The translations under genes and the position numbers were made by a program. This document shows positions 22,932 to 36,335 of a stretch of DNA of 64,000 bases, one piece after another. Origin of the DNA: Coniella vitis. Lineage: Eukaryota; Ascomycota; Sordariomycetes; Diaporthales; Schizoparmaceae. The stretch is taken from positions 821,501-885,500 of the forward strand of contig WUJK01000011.1 of NCBI GenBank assembly GCA_011317545.1, written 5' to 3'. The first letter of the stretch is position 1; the number at the start of each line of letters is the position of its first letter. The notes beneath the pieces were generated by a model, which worked only from the letters and a program-made list of their open reading frames with translations, did not search any database and was not told the origin of the DNA.

Positions 22932-25910
22932 GGCAGCAGGCTGGTGTCGTGCAGAGACCGCCAGGATAGCCTGGCCACGGGCTGAGGTTGACAAACGCGC
23001 GGTTCAGGCAGGAGGGGCCAAACGTTGGCGGCCAAAGAGGCGTTACAGCAAGGTCCAGGAAGGAACAAACAAAGACTTAGACGGCAGGCAGTCGAGACAA
23101 TGGTTATTATTGCACACAAAAGGCCTCTGTGAGATTGCGAGGCCTGTCGCTTATGGGGCAGTTGGTTGCCTCACAGATTGGGCCAAGACGCAGTTGACTG
23201 ACTGGCTGGCTCACTAAGGCGTGGAAAGATCGCTAATGAGACCGAACAAGACAAGAAGAAGGTTTATCAGGGCGAGACAGCAGCGCGCGTCCACCAGGGT
23301 CTTTAAATGCAATAGAGCGACTGAAATAGTTGAAATCCTCAAGTGCGCACGAAATGAAGCGGGACCAGGGACCGAATTAGAAATGCCACCTGCTGTAAAT
23401 AATACGGTGGAACAAAAAGAGTCAGATGCAGCGCCAGGAGCGAGAATCAAATGATTGGGGGACGGGCCCTGCTGACCCAGCACGAGTGTCTGCTAGGGGG
23501 AGGGGGACAAGGCATTAGCATAAAGGCATAGTATCAGCAGCGCCCCAGAGAAGCCTTTGAGCCTCACTTAGGTGCAGGTGCAGGTGCTATGGCCCCGACA
23601 CAGCGCTGTTGGCCCAACAGAGCGCCGAGCCCAGTTTCTGCACCATGACAACACAAGGAAAGAGATGCTATTCACCTACGCGAAATGCACAAAGAGACCG
23701 GCTGTGACCACCGAGATTGAGTCGTTGGAACGGCCTTGTCAATGAACGTGGACACGAACGAGCAGCTTGGCTTTTCCGACTTGTGGCCCAACAATACCCA
23801 AGAGCAGCTTTGACCCGGCCGTCTCCGACCTGCTCGAATTCAACGGAGCGTGACCTCGTTCCTGGAGACAAGCTGGGAACGTAGTCTCGGCCACTGGGAA
23901 CAATGACCAGCTGGTGCTGGCAAAGTGTACTCTTGACGAGAGGCCAATGTCGCAGACGCGAAAACCATGTGCAAATGTTCCCGACTCAAGTCGTGGAAGG
24001 CTGTACCCGCGATCGCCCAGAGACGGGAGAATCGAAGCTGGACGGAAACAACAACCAAGATTCCGGTTTGAAGAAAGCCGCAAGTCCGTCAACTGCTCAA
24101 GACCAAAAGAGTCATGAGGCGGAGTAGTGAACAGCAGGCAACAGCTGACCCAGATGAGAAGCGGTCTCTTTCCACGGTCAAGGTCTCACGTAAGCCTCAC
24201 AGGCGGCGCAGTTTGCAAAGGCCGAACAGCTGCTTACCAGCTGGCGTGAAGGGTTGCAACTGGCTAACAAATCCTGGCCAACACGCAACTGCAGTGTGTA
24301 AAAGCCTTGGGAACCGGCGTGGCCCGATACCAGTTTCTCCTGTCAGCCGCCACAGCTGGGTGAGGAGACCAGTCAGCCATCCCCTGAATCAACATGCAAG
24401 TGTGCGTAATAAAAAAAGGCTGCGGTTGAATAGAGCCTTGGAGCGAGTTGACGCCCGGCTAGAGAGCCCTTTGCCACTTTCGTATGGGTCATTCCGCCTG
24501 GTTGTGGAAGGGAGGGCGACAATGGACGGTTGAACAAAATCTGTATCTTGGCTTGTAGGGGCCGGCAGAGGGAACCCGTTTGAGTACGTCCGTTGGTGCA
24601 TAGTACATATCGGATGTGGTACGTGTGGTATGTGGTATGCAGCCTAGAGTCGGATCACATTCACACAGTTAGACAGGCAGACAAGGTGGGCATTGCTCAG
24701 GCGTGTCGCGACGTACCTTCAATAGACATTTTGTCGAGGGCCACTTGCTGGCCAGCAGATCACCACCGCGCAAGGCCGGTCGACGTATTGGTTCTTGTGG
24801 TGGTGACGGCCAACTGGCGACTCTCGCTTTTGTCTACTGAAGGTGCAGAGCCAGTGGCACGCAGAACAATGTGATGCTCACGATGACGCCCAGCAGACTC
24901 AGGCTGGCGAGTTGGTGCTGTGCTGTCAAATCAAGCCCTGGACAATAGACTCAGGGTGGTAGTGACATAGGCAACCCTTCTGAGGAAAAGGTGTGTAAGT
25001 GTACCAATTATATCACCCCAAAGGACCCTTGTTGCGCGACTGCGGCCAGTCTCTATCCGGTCTAGTCGGAGTTAGTGCATTTATTAGCGTCCTTCTTGCA
25101 TTCCCCGGCCGCAGTTGCAGGCCTTCCAGCGCCCCTTCGGCTGTCTGCTGTTCGTCGCTCCCATTGGCCAGTGTCGCTGGCAGAGAAAGGGTGAGACAGA
25201 ATGGGGGCTACTATGTACACTTTGACCGGGCTTTTGGGCTTGGCCTGGCTGGAAATGGGGTAGCACCGTCGCCCGCTGACCCAGTGTCCTTCGCACTACT
25301 CCGCCCTCTACAATTCCCAAAACCACGGCATCCCCAACCCCAGCGTTTCCTGGTGCTGCTCCCTTCACCATCTGCAGTTGTCGAGGCGAATCCGCGAATA
25401 CCATCATCCACGACTCACTTCGATACGTCCAACCCGCACCGATTGTGACGCGACACGATTATCGATAAGGCTCTGCATGATACCTCGCCTTTTTTTTCAA
25501 CCACCAAACAATCCGACAAACAGGCGACACAGCCAAACCAACCCAAACACCACCAACCCATACACATCTGTCAACATGTTCGCTCTCTCGATCACATCCA
25601 GTTAGATGGCCTACATCACTACCGTCAGCCCTGTATTTACTTCCAGGCTTGTTGCCTCAAAAGTCAACCAGCGATACTCGCGAACCGACTGCCTCCTTTT
25701 TGGGTGTTTCCTTTGCATCCTCGTCTTTGGTTTCCATCTTGATCCACCCTCGACAAGACACGCTTTGTTTTCTAGCGATATTTCAACTTGATACCCCCAT
25801 CTAAGACCCACCATCTTCCTTTTCCGATTCACGGGAGGCCACCGTCGCCAAATTAGTTGCGCCCATTTACCAACAAACATCCAATAAACCTTCCAGACCT
25901 CGACAACCAC
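22932..25910. other. Long intergenic region, no supported gene
   Basis: About 3 kb between divergent genes. No frame gives a recognisable protein. It includes one TACTATGTA motif at 25209, and a CT/CA-rich stretch from 25480 to 25900 that is probably the leader of the gene at 25911 (several short upstream ORFs lie there). Confidence 0.45.
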
Positions 25911-27164
25911 ATGGACGATCCCCCTGCCTGGGCCGAACCCTGGCCGTTCTGGAAATTCGGTCTCAAGCAGAATGACCTCAACACAACCCTCCACGCTAAA
26001 TACAACATTATCTCCACCCCCATACAAGACTCCGAGGCCTTTCACCATGACGTTTATGAGCTCTCGACTAAGGCGTCTACTCGTGGCGAGTTCGAGCAGC
26101 TGATGGAGGAGCGCAAAGTGTTGCGGCTCAAGGAATTGAATGGCATGCTGGAGGACGCGAGTTTTGAGATCATTGGCAATCCTCAATTGATTGGCAACGA
26201 TCAGTGGGGTCTTGCCATCCAACTATTTCGCACAAGGTCCCTCGACTCTTTGGTTGGGTATTTCGCTTCTTACCTGCCTCGGGATCATCCATGGCATCAC
26301 GATCCTGCTTCGGGCGCTGTCAGCGACGCTGGACAGAGTTCTTCGCCAGCTGAACATGTCGACTACGACGGTCCCATCCTATTCGACGAGCCGGAGGTGG
26401 ACAGCACTGCCATGAACACGTATGAACATTCGGAGAATCTCTCAACATGCTATACCGCGGTCGAGCACCCCACTCGTTCCAACTCCTTGCGATCCCTGGA
26501 TTCTGGTGTTTCAGTGGATGACCGTAGGCAGGCAAAGAGTCACAACGATGCCCATTTTCCTTTGCAGACCATGTCAATTGTGGACTTTGATTCCGAACAT
26601 ACCCCGGTGGAGTTGAAGCACACAGCTAACACACTTCTCAATGACACACTTCTCAATGATGACAACGATGCTCCGTCGCTCTTAGAGGACGCTGACTCGC
26701 CGTCTACGTCTGTTTCAGACATCACGCAAACAGAAGAGCATATTTTCCCTGGCGCAAAGGATACTGAAATCGTCGACGAAGAGAACATGAGAGGATATCT
26801 GTCAATGCCCCATGCCCGTCTCCAGGGCACCGACACGGTGAATGCGAATTTGCCGCCATGCAAAGCTAACCCTACCCGTGCAGCTGCTATGCCTTTTTCC
26901 GATACCCATCAGCCAACGGGCATGCGAGCTCGCAGTCTGTCGTCAAATCGATCACATCCGCATCACGCTTACCATTCTCCCCAACTTACACATTATCGGA
27001 ATCAGCGTGTCAGTGTCCAACATCTGCGGCGGAGAGAGGCAAGCCCAGATCGGAATGGGAAGCTGGACAAGACTCATAGAGGCAGGGCAGGTCGACGTCG
27101 TGAGGTCTCGCCTGATCAAGTTCGCTCACGGGCTCGAGCACGTAGGCGGCATGTCGGGTTGTAG
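25911..27164 (+). CDS. Hypothetical protein, acidic middle and basic C-terminus
   Basis: A 417-aa open frame without introns; I do not recognise a family. The first 150 residues look folded (PAWAEPWPFWKFGLKQNDLN, EFEQLMEERKVLRLKELNGMLEDASFEIIGN) and could be a small helical domain. Residues about 155-330 are Ser/Thr/Asp-rich and disordered, with a short internal duplication (LLNDTLLNDDND). The last 80 residues are strongly basic and arginine-rich (RRREASPDRN, RRREVSPDQVRSRARARRR), like a nuclear or nucleic-acid-binding tail. The start is the ATG of MDDPPAW; a longer frame starts at a non-ATG codon. Several upstream ORFs lie in the leader. Function is unknown. Confidence 0.65.
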   Translation: MDDPPAWAEPWPFWKFGLKQNDLNTTLHAKYNIISTPIQDSEAFHHDVYELSTKASTRGEFEQLMEERKVLRLKELNGMLEDASFEIIGNPQLIGNDQWGLAIQLFRTRSLDSLVGYFASYLPRDHPWHHDPASGAVSDAGQSSSPAEHVDYDGPILFDEPEVDSTAMNTYEHSENLSTCYTAVEHPTRSNSLRSLDSGVSVDDRRQAKSHNDAHFPLQTMSIVDFDSEHTPVELKHTANTLLNDTLLNDDNDAPSLLEDADSPSTSVSDITQTEEHIFPGAKDTEIVDEENMRGYLSMPHARLQGTDTVNANLPPCKANPTRAAAMPFSDTHQPTGMRARSLSSNRSHPHHAYHSPQLTHYRNQRVSVQHLRRREASPDRNGKLDKTHRGRAGRRREVSPDQVRSRARARRRHVGL

Positions 27165-29139
27165 CATCGACTTCTGGAACAGAATCCCAAACCATGAATT
27201 TGTCACGTTGCTGGAGTGGGATACAATTGTTGGTGGAGCCTGATGGATTGCTTTTTGACCCTTTTGATGATACCCTCAGAGACGTGTAATGTGTCTCTTG
27301 TATATATCTACCTAGGAGAGCCGTACATTATGTCCTTTGAAGAAGCTTTATCTTTGCCGAAGTGGACAAATTTCTTCGGTCTCTACTGCGTGTGTCATGT
27401 GGTAGCGAACAGCTGACGCGTCTTCTGCTGTTGCTTGTGGGCGTGGTCGGACATTGTATCGTTTCAGACAGCCACAGACAGTGCCTTGTTCACGGGATTC
27501 AGGTCTTTTGTTATTCCACACTTTGGTATTCTACGTACTAACACATTTGTCACAGATATGCAGATACAGTATACCTACATGCATGCTTGTGTGAGCATGG
27601 ATACCAAAAACATGTTAGTGTCTTCAATGCTGGATCCAGAAGCTTTCTCAGAGATGTTGATACTGTGGCTGATCTGGGGTCCATATCATACGCCTCGAGC
27701 TCATCGGCAAAGACGTGAGTAAATGTCCCTGATGAGCACGCATCAGTATACGCTCTACTATATGCACTTTGTATTTCATGTTTTGTCTATACTAGCAGAC
27801 TAGTCAGGAAACTGTCAGATATAGAGTACTATAACAAGTATTTATTATACACTCTACCCTTTGGCACTGTTGTGTAGTAGTCCATCTGACAGAAGTACAT
27901 CCGGTGTGTAATAAGAGTATTATCGGCCATCGACTTGTTTTCCTTCAACTCTGCCGCTTCCAGTAAGATGGCAGTGGGGAATCCATGTTGTAGAGTGCCT
28001 CTACCCCAGAGTTATTGCCCGATTGTTGAGGCCAAGAAATTGAAGTGATTTGATAGAATAAGCCCAGCCTGCCTGCCATTTCGGACTCCTGTTGGAGACC
28101 CTTCTGGACTATGTGGCCTATACCCCCATTGTCGACAATATCGCACAGTACGTATGAGTTTCGAGAATACAGTAGCGTATATCTACATACAAGCAGGGTC
28201 CTGTACTTGTAAGACCATGACGTTCCGCCGTTTTGGTGATGGTGTGGCTTCATTACCTATACTAGGCAGCATCTTCATGGCTTCTGTGCCAGTCACATGC
28301 ACGAGACAATCATCACATCGGCACGTCGGTTTTGTCGCTCTTCAGCTTGTTTTACCCTCCCTGTATGGTATCGAACAGCCTCGTCGTGTTGGCTGTACTT
28401 TGCAATGGCAGCTTCCAGAACCTTTGACTTTTGCGCCGAATAAAAGTGCATGCGAATAAGGCTGGCCCGAACATGCACTGAGACCTCCGCTGGTTTGAAT
28501 CCATTTCTGCAATGTTCTCTTTAGGTTTCGGTATGCCGGAGCGATCGCGCCAGCGATGAGACGTCAACCAGCAGTCTATTCTGTGGAGAAAGCACGCAAT
28601 AGTCCGGGTTATTTACGCAAAGTGAGTAAGCTGAGCGTCTTGATCGAGCTTTTGAGAGAGTTGCATGCACTTTATGAGAAGCCTTCCAAGGCTGTATGTG
28701 ATTCTCCTCACTTTGGCATTCAGCAGTTGCAGGGTCGCCTCAAAGCCAGTGCGCAATTGCAAATACTATGTAGGCCCCCTATCAAACAGACTTTTCCTCT
28801 CGCAATCACTACAGTCAGTACCATGGCACCTGCCTTCTTGGAACATGAACCCATGTGTGATAGCGGCTGATACCCATGGACAAAAGGAAGGAGCGTGGGA
28901 ACTGTGACCAAAAGCACCCAGCTAATGTGCTTAGTCATTACTTTTGCAGGCTATGACAACTTTTCTACGTAATCGTGACGGACTTGTCGGCAGCTGCAGA
29001 TACCCGGCTCCCTACTAAGCGCTCAGGCTGGCTGGGCAAATCAAGTTACTCTTGCGGCATCTTCCCTCCGACCTCGTGTACTTAAATCCCGCTTTGCACC
29101 TCGAGCCCTCCTCGCACGTCTCTTCGCCCGCTCTTCACG
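27165..29139. other. Intergenic region, no supported gene
   Basis: About 2 kb, AT-rich in its middle part (27480-28150), with many short ORFs but no recognisable product. The last 100 bases form the leader of the cactin gene. Confidence 0.45.
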
Positions 29140-30926
29140 ATGAATCCCGACCGCCAGGCGATGATCGACGGGTGGAAGTCGCCGCCGCGGCAGAAGACAA
29201 GGGATGTCACCGCGCCACGACGCGATGCCAATACGCGCGTCACCAAAGCAACGCGCCGGGAGCCCTCCAAGCTGTCGGGCAAGGCTGCACAGTACCTGAG
29301 CCAAGACGAACAGGAGCGCAAGTTTGTCGCCGACGAAGACAAGTTCGTCCTTAAGCAGTCCAAGAAGAAAGCCGACATTCGTGTCCGCGAGGGCCGCGCC
29401 CGACCCATCGACTATCTCGCCTTCAGCTTGCGATACATTGACAGCGATCGTGACATTATCGACGACAACGAGGATGATGTCGAGATTGACGTACCCTCTC
29501 CGGAGAAGCTGGTCGAAGGCCTGAGTGAAGGGGAGCTGAAAGAGCTGGAGTCGGACATAGCATCATTCAATACTCTCGAGACAAGCCCGAGGAACCGCGA
29601 TTACTGGAAATGTCTGCTTGTGCTGTGTGCGGACCGCAGACGGAAGCTCTCCGGCCTGGATCAAGACGGACGCGCTGTCAGCACCGTGTCTTCGGAAATT
29701 GACAAGATTCTGGGACCTAAGAATCTCACTCAGCTTGAGGCACTGGAAAAGCAGATCGAAGCAAAACTACAATCAGACGAGCAGATTGACACAGACTACT
29801 GGGAGCAATTGTTGAAGAATCTTCTGATCTTCAAGGCCAAAGCCAGACTCAGAAACATTTGCGACGCTATCAGAGAAAGTCGCCATGAGCAGCTGAAGCA
29901 GAGGTATCCCACAGCAACAGGGGAAGAGCTGGAATACCTTGATGAAGCTCCTGCTGAAGCTTCTGCGAGCTCGAGCGCGCCCCCGCAGCGGCTTAGCCAG
30001 GCACCTGCTCGTCCTAACATCGCGACAGCTGAACATACGCAACCGCCGCCGGGAACAGCCCGTTTTGCAACATCAGGGCCAGAAGACTTTTCACAGGCCA
30101 CTCGAGCCCTATACGAGCGCGAGGTCGCCCGCGGTATAAGTGAAAATGAGGAGATCTTCACGGCGGAGGAGACAGCACCCAATGCTCCTAAACCGCTATG
30201 GGCCAACAAATACCGCCCGCGCAAACCGCAATATTTCAACAGAGTGCAGATGGGTTACGAATGGAACAAGTACAACCAAACTCACTACGACCATGACAAT
30301 CCTCCTCCGAAGGTGGTACAAGGCTACAAGTTCAACATATTCTACCCTGATCTCATCGACAAAACAAAAGCACCTACATTCAAGATCATTCGAGAGGGTG
30401 GACGCCGTAGAGGAGAGTCATTTGCAGCTGCTGGAGAAGAGGACACCTGCCTGATTCGCTTCATTGCCGGTCCCCCGTATGAGGACATTGCTTTTCGGAT
30501 TGTCGATCGCGAATGGGACTACTCAGCCAAAAGAGAGCGTGGATTCAGGAGCAGCTTCGATAAGGTAGGCAACCCTCAGCCCTCATTGTTTGTGCTTTGC
30601 CCCATGATCGGATGTGCCCGCTTCATTGTTCTTACTGTGTGTGCTTGCTTGGGTGGTGGGCCCTCAGTGAAGCTGCAGCATATGCAGGTAATATACCAAC
30701 CAGTGTTGCTCACAAGTTTTGGTGAAGTACGGGCGATTCATGAATATGTGGGGTTTCTTTTTCTGCTGTTGCTTGCCTTGTTATGCGCACTACCTCGATC
30801 GGGTACTAACTTATCAATAGGGGATCCTTCAACTACATTTCCAGTTCAAGAAGGTGAGAAAACCCTAGTCGTATCATTCGTGCTTCCTGCGCTGACCAAG
30901 CCACACAGATCTATTACAGGAAATAA
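29140..30926 (+). CDS. cay1: Cactin, spliceosome-associated protein
   Basis: Cactin homologue, a nuclear protein associated with the spliceosome and needed for splicing fidelity. Exons are 29140-30564, 30821-30853 and 30909-30926, all in phase 0, giving 491 aa. The N-terminal part is basic and disordered. The middle cactin domain includes GRARPIDYLAF and the helical region around DYWKCLLVLCADRRRKL. The C-terminal cactus-binding-type domain (about 350-491) is highly characteristic: KYRPRKPQYFNRV, GYEWNKYNQTHYDHDNPPPK, QGYKFNIFYPDLIDK, GPPYEDIAF and GFRSSFDK-GILQLHF. The first intron (256 nt) has a perfect TACTAAC branch site. The second coding exon is only 11 codons and the last only five codons plus stop, yet together they complete the conserved family end (KKIYYRK). 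Confidence 0.94.
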
Positions 30927-33685
30927 TTATCAGCCATGTATGTGCGGAGAGAGGAGGGTACACCTCATCTCTGTATGGCTGCTCAGGGTTCTGCAAGATC
31001 GGTGGCACTATGAGAGGGAGGTACGGCGTGATCAGACTTCTCTCCTGAGCTGCATGATAGTACCTTGGCGGCCCTGCATCAAGGGTCTTTGAATCCATGG
31101 CAGCTGCCAAGTGCACACCGGGATTCGGGATTATCTAGCTCACTCAACCATACACGCAGAGCTGGAAAAAGAACACACCAAGGACGAGCCAACAACGCCG
31201 GCGCACTAAACAATGAGGCGGAGTGTAAAAACGTGGGAAACGATAGGCCCCTCCTGCCATGATACGTTGCTCTTCCGTGAGGCTTCGCTCCAGGCCGCAG
31301 TGTCTACTCCAACTACGGTACTACTACTTCAGTCTGGCCGGCCATGTTCACTACATGAGCCTTGTGCAACAATCCATACTGCCGCCCTCTTAACCTGATG
31401 CGCATTTCTGCTGCTAGCCTATTCCTTTAGATGACTTCCAGACGTCTCACCGACTTTGCCTGAGCAGAGACGTGCCGGCTCTCCGCTGGACACAGGTAAC
31501 ATTGTCTGCAGATCCTTGACGGACAGAAGTGCTTGTGCTATCGGAACGGTAGAACCCGGTGCAGGCTCTCACTGGACGACGAAATTACACGATTCGGGCG
31601 CCGCACCGCTTGGCTATTCGCTTGGCCCCAGAATCCACACCTGGGGCTGGAATTGTTGGAGGGGATCGAAAAAGCATGCGCTTCATTCGCCGCGAATTCC
31701 GTGAGGTCCATATGTCGCCTCTTGTACCAAGGTATCTCAGCTCTCTGGGCGGAAATACGTAACGTTTGTCGGCGCAAGGATGCTCTGACCAATGAACGCC
31801 ATGTACATGCTTGATTGGCGGAAGGCCGCTGCAGCAAACCGTGATGCAAAGGTGAGAGGGCACTTCCCAAGCTGTCACGGAACCGCTAGCAACAAAGTAT
31901 TGTTCCTTGATCAGCGGTGCCAGATGCGACCAGATTCTTTGCGGACTTGGATCAAGATACACCTGCAAAGTATTGCTAGACAATTCGTCAACGGTCGCCC
32001 CGAGACTGTAGCATCCCAGAAGAATGATGCCCACGTCCAGAATCCAGCCTCAGGAACGGCCCCCAGAAGCAAGCCTTGTCAGCGGCATCGGCCTATTCGC
32101 ATCCCTGGTCTCTTCACAGATCCCCCACGTCTACGGTCCACGCGCCTCGCCTGCGTCACAGGCCTTGTACACCTTTCCTATGTATCCGCTCCTGCCCGGG
32201 CCCGGGCTCTTCTGTTTTGGGAGATGCATCTGGATCCCCGCTTCCTAGGGCGCAGTCGTTGCTTTTTGACGGACCCTGGTTTGGTGCTGCCCTGTGTTTC
32301 CCTGTTCCCAGGAGGGAAGTGAAGGGCAGAGCCAGAAAAGAAGAAGTTTTTGGAGGTTGCAATGACTGGCTCCCTGGCTCACTTCCTTTTTCTGTTGTAG
32401 TTTGCCCTGTGGTGAAAGCTGTACCCTTCCGAAAGTGGGAGGGCAAGGAGTCAAAAGGACTGGCGAATTGCTCGGACAAGGTCTCTTTGAGAGGATACCC
32501 AGAGGCTGAGCGACTGCACACCTACTATGTATCTACATGCATATACACAGTGCCACGGTGGTGCCTCCGGCTGTTGACTGCAGGCAAAACAAGTTATGCT
32601 CCGTTTGCCTGAGTCCTCGCCCAACACCGCCGCAGGCAAAGTCTCATGATACATATGCCAAAGTCGTATACAAGCTCGCCCAGAATAGGAAGACAAGGCA
32701 TCCAACCACCCAGATTGTAAGACACACGCATGCATCACTCACCATGTATCCCAAGTCGTGCGCGCACAGCTATTGAAGAAGCTTGCCCCACATGCCGACC
32801 CGTGAGCGGCCATAGCCCACGCAGCACAGGACTTTGGCGAACAACCATCTCGCCGTGAGTTGGCACCTGTACTGTCCAGTGCATCGCGAACAGCCCTCGC
32901 GTCTCCCTACATCTACTCCCCGGTGGACGACGCACCCCTCTCACAAGCCCGCTGCTACTTTGACCCCCGGCTCAGTCAACACCCGGGGCAACAGGTTTCC
33001 TGGTTAGTTCGATCTACCCGAGATGGCCTGGCTGTCTTGTAGATCGAGCCTCCTGGTGGGGGGGGGGGGTTCCCCATATCAGACTGTGACATTTGTTTAG
33101 CCTGTTGGGGGATTTGGCTCGTCCACGACGTCCCCATCCCCTGCCTTACTTAGCAATCCGGGGACGCCGCTTCAAACAATGGCTGACGAACGGGCAGAGG
33201 CCACTGTTCTAAGCCGACGTTGACAGGAAAGTCCTTAAAGCTCTCTTGCCCCGTCCCGTAAGCCGGAAAGCAACAGAAAACACGGGCAAGCTTCCATGTG
33301 TCCTTCTCCCGCCCCAAATGGTTCATCACTAGAACAAGCAGCCAAACAACCATAGCAAATAGCCTCTTCTACTGCTAGCTTGGTCAGAGAAAGAAAGGGT
33401 GCAGCGCTGAGGGCTGGACAAGCACCCTCTAAAACGGTCAATGTGTTATTGCCTCGCACCTCTGGTGACCCAGTGGCCCCCAGAATTCTTCTTCTGGACA
33501 TATTGTTCCCGTCTCGTTTTCCTCTTTTACAGAACACAGAACCGCCCAACTTGGCCAAAATCTCCCGTCAATACCTATTGTTGGTTTCATATCCGAGACC
33601 AGAGACACGCATCCGCCTAGCTCGCAGGGTCCCTCGCAGCCGTCATCGCTCCGGAAGTCTTTGTGGACCCTTGGAGGAAGCAGTC
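30927..33685. other. Intergenic region, long leader of the forkhead gene
   Basis: About 2.8 kb with no recognisable gene on either strand. It has one TACTATGTA motif (32523) and a run of twelve G at 33058-33069. The 300 bases before the forkhead start are open in frame but lack an ATG. A long regulatory leader is common for fungal transcription-factor genes, but that is inference. Confidence 0.45.
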
Positions 33686-36128
33686 ATGGCTCTTGGTAGC
33701 CGCAATAGAGAGGACCGCGGGTCTATGTCCTTGCCCATGATTCTGCCTGGCCGGCCATATTCTCTGACACGTCCAGAAGATACGAAACCAGAGATGCCAC
33801 CACAGCAATCACCGTCTCCTTGCACGACACAAGCCGGGTCACCTGCTTCGGACCCAGGGTTGAATTACCAAGCCAGCAAGAATACTGGCACAGCGATTGC
33901 CTATTATGGCAATGACTCTTCCACAACCCCCAAATCACCCGGGGATATTGAGACAACAGCCTCGGAAGCAGAGGGGCCAGACTTGTCACGGGGTGCTAGC
34001 TACTCTCCCGTATGCAAGGCCGAAGAGGCACTGGATTCTCCTGGCGAAGATGCCATACTCTTCACTGCAGAGCAACCAAGCCTGGCAGACACTGAGCAGG
34101 CTCAATGGGCCCGTGCAGAGCCGTACATCTCTGGCGGCGAGGTTCTACAAAACGTGATGGAGGCCATGTGGTCATCAGGCCAATGTCCTTCGGTTGCTGG
34201 CTCAGATAGATACAACGCCTACACCCCGTCTCTTGTCCTTGGCACTACCTCCAGCGGTAGCTCTCCCCCGTCCACAGAGCAACCTTTGAGTCTTTTGGGC
34301 GACCTGGATGCCAGTCTACCGCCTCTGCTGGACTGGCCATCAGAAATAGATGATCACTACATGGCACAGCAGAAGGTGCCGTGGGAGCCGGCCCGCGATC
34401 AAGAAGCTGTGGCAAACACGATATCTGAAGATGTGCCATACATCAAGAAAAGCCCTACACCGTACCCTCTGCTTCCAAAAGTAGAGGAGGTGCTGCAGCC
34501 TCAGCCACAGCAAGACCTGGATATGCGCGGATCCTCTGATTATCCAGGCACTGTCTCAACCACATCAACCACTGGCTGCCCATATCCACCATATGTCACT
34601 TTAGCACCCGCAAACAGCGCAACCGATGCTTTGCCGGGGGCCAAGTCCTCTAGCGGGCCATCTACGGTTGCTTTTCCTTGCGGCACTGCTCCTTCTCCTA
34701 CTTCGCACCACGCGGTTATGCTTCTGCCTACGACGCAAGAGGGTAGCGCGTCGCTCGCCGAAGCTGGCTTCCGCAGAGTGGACGCTGGCGCATACAGGGA
34801 TGATCTGTGGTATCCAAACGAGATGACCAATGGCTCCCCTAGCTCTGTTGAGCAGCCCCTGCCTGAAAGTCGGCTGGACGAGCCCTATGCCCGACTCATC
34901 TATAGAGCATTTCTGTCTCGGCCTAACCGGGCCATGAGCCTGCAGGAGATATATCAGTGGTTCCGGGAAAACACAGACAAGACTAAAGGCGAGGGCAAAG
35001 GGTGGATGAATAGCATTCGGCATAATTTGAGCATGAATCTGGTGAGAAATTCCTCCTTTCTTGCGAAAAACGAAGAGGGGTTTTTATGCTGCTCTCTTTT
35101 ACCAAGAGCATCGAAACAACCCTGCCTTGAGGACTTGTCCGGGGACTAACAGGATACCAAAACTTTAGGCCTTCTCTAAGCGCAATTCCAAAGCAGCTGT
35201 TTGCCACCAAGACGGCAGCCTCTCGTTCGACGTGGCCTCTGATACCAGGAAATCCACAGAATGGTACCTTGAACCTCGATTCTACGGCGGAGTCGAGAGC
35301 ACGACGAGATATCGCCGGGGCAACGGTGCCAACCGGACTCGCACTGCTGGCGGCGCCTCGAGAGGGACGAGAGGTGGTAACGAAGGCCATGGCTGCGGCG
35401 GTAGGACCAGAGGCAATCCAAGCTCCCACGCCCGAGTATCTGCAGGTCGCAAAGGTGGCACTGTTGCTGCGCTCAACCGGCGAAAGCACGCAGAACGACA
35501 ACAGCGACAACAGCGACAACAGCAGCATGCTAGGGCTGTGACTGCAGCAACTCGCAACCCGCGCCGCAATTTGCCGACAGCTGAACAGAGGGGAGAGCGC
35601 ATCCAGTACCGGGACCTTGCAAAGCCCACCGGTACCTTTTACCCTGCAGACTTTCATGCAAGGCAGTATCAGCAGCAGCAGCACCAGCAGCACCAGCATT
35701 CCCCACAGCCTTACCACCCGGCCTCGTCCGTGCTGATGGCGGGAGGAGGAGTCCATGAAAGTCTTCACGAAGCCGTCGACGGGGTCGCTTGGGGTCCCCT
35801 GGACATGACCTACGTGCCAACGTGCATTTCAGATGGAAGTAGCGCCAACAACCGCATGTGGGCGAGCAGCATTGAGCACACCACAACCGCCCACATCAAG
35901 CCATCCCAGACGCCGTCTGACGTGGCTTATGACATTATTGAGCCTACAACACCGCCACTGGGGTCCATGTTATTGGAGACTCAGCAGGCCGAGGATCTAC
36001 CTCTACCTTGGGGAAGCAAACACCGGCAGTGCCTCGACTCTGACATATACAACGCCCTGGATTACCAGCCACACCACTCGCTAATGCACTATGGAGCGTG
36101 GGATGGAGAGCCCTCACCACCTCATGCA

Positions 36129-36160
<32 letters not shown>

Positions 36161-36335
36161 GGCTGCTGCGCTGCCTCTTGGCCATGACCAGTCAGAAACG
36201 CTGCCATCGACAGTCCACGTCACAGATCTTTATGAGCAATCACCTGGTGTGCTTGCTCACTATATGCTTGCGAGCGACCATGATATCTTTATGGCTGATG
36301 CTATGCCGAGGCGAGGCTGGGATCAGCATTGCTGA
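33686..36335 (+). CDS. Forkhead (winged-helix) transcription factor
   Basis: Predicted sequence-specific DNA-binding regulator of the fungal forkhead family. Exons are 33686-35041 and 35169-36335, joined in phase 0 over a 127-nt intron, giving 840 aa. The forkhead domain spans about 398-480 and is split by the intron: EPYARLIYRAFLSRPNRAMS, LQEIYQWFRENTDK and the recognition helix GWMNSIRHNLSMNL, then AFSKRN and STEWYLEPRF after the junction. Both flanks are long, Ser/Pro/Thr-rich and disordered, with a Gln/His tract (QYQQQQHQQHQH) and a poly-Ala tract (about 13 residues) coded by a GCT repeat near 36128-36172. The start is the first ATG in the frame (MALGSRN); a second at 33725 is possible. 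Which forkhead subgroup (HCM1-, FKH- or other) cannot be settled by eye. Confidence 0.9.

Noticed and set aside
31585..32034. 149-codon reverse ORF upstream of the forkhead gene
   Set aside because: No motif or hydrophobic pattern of a known family was seen; it is probably chance.
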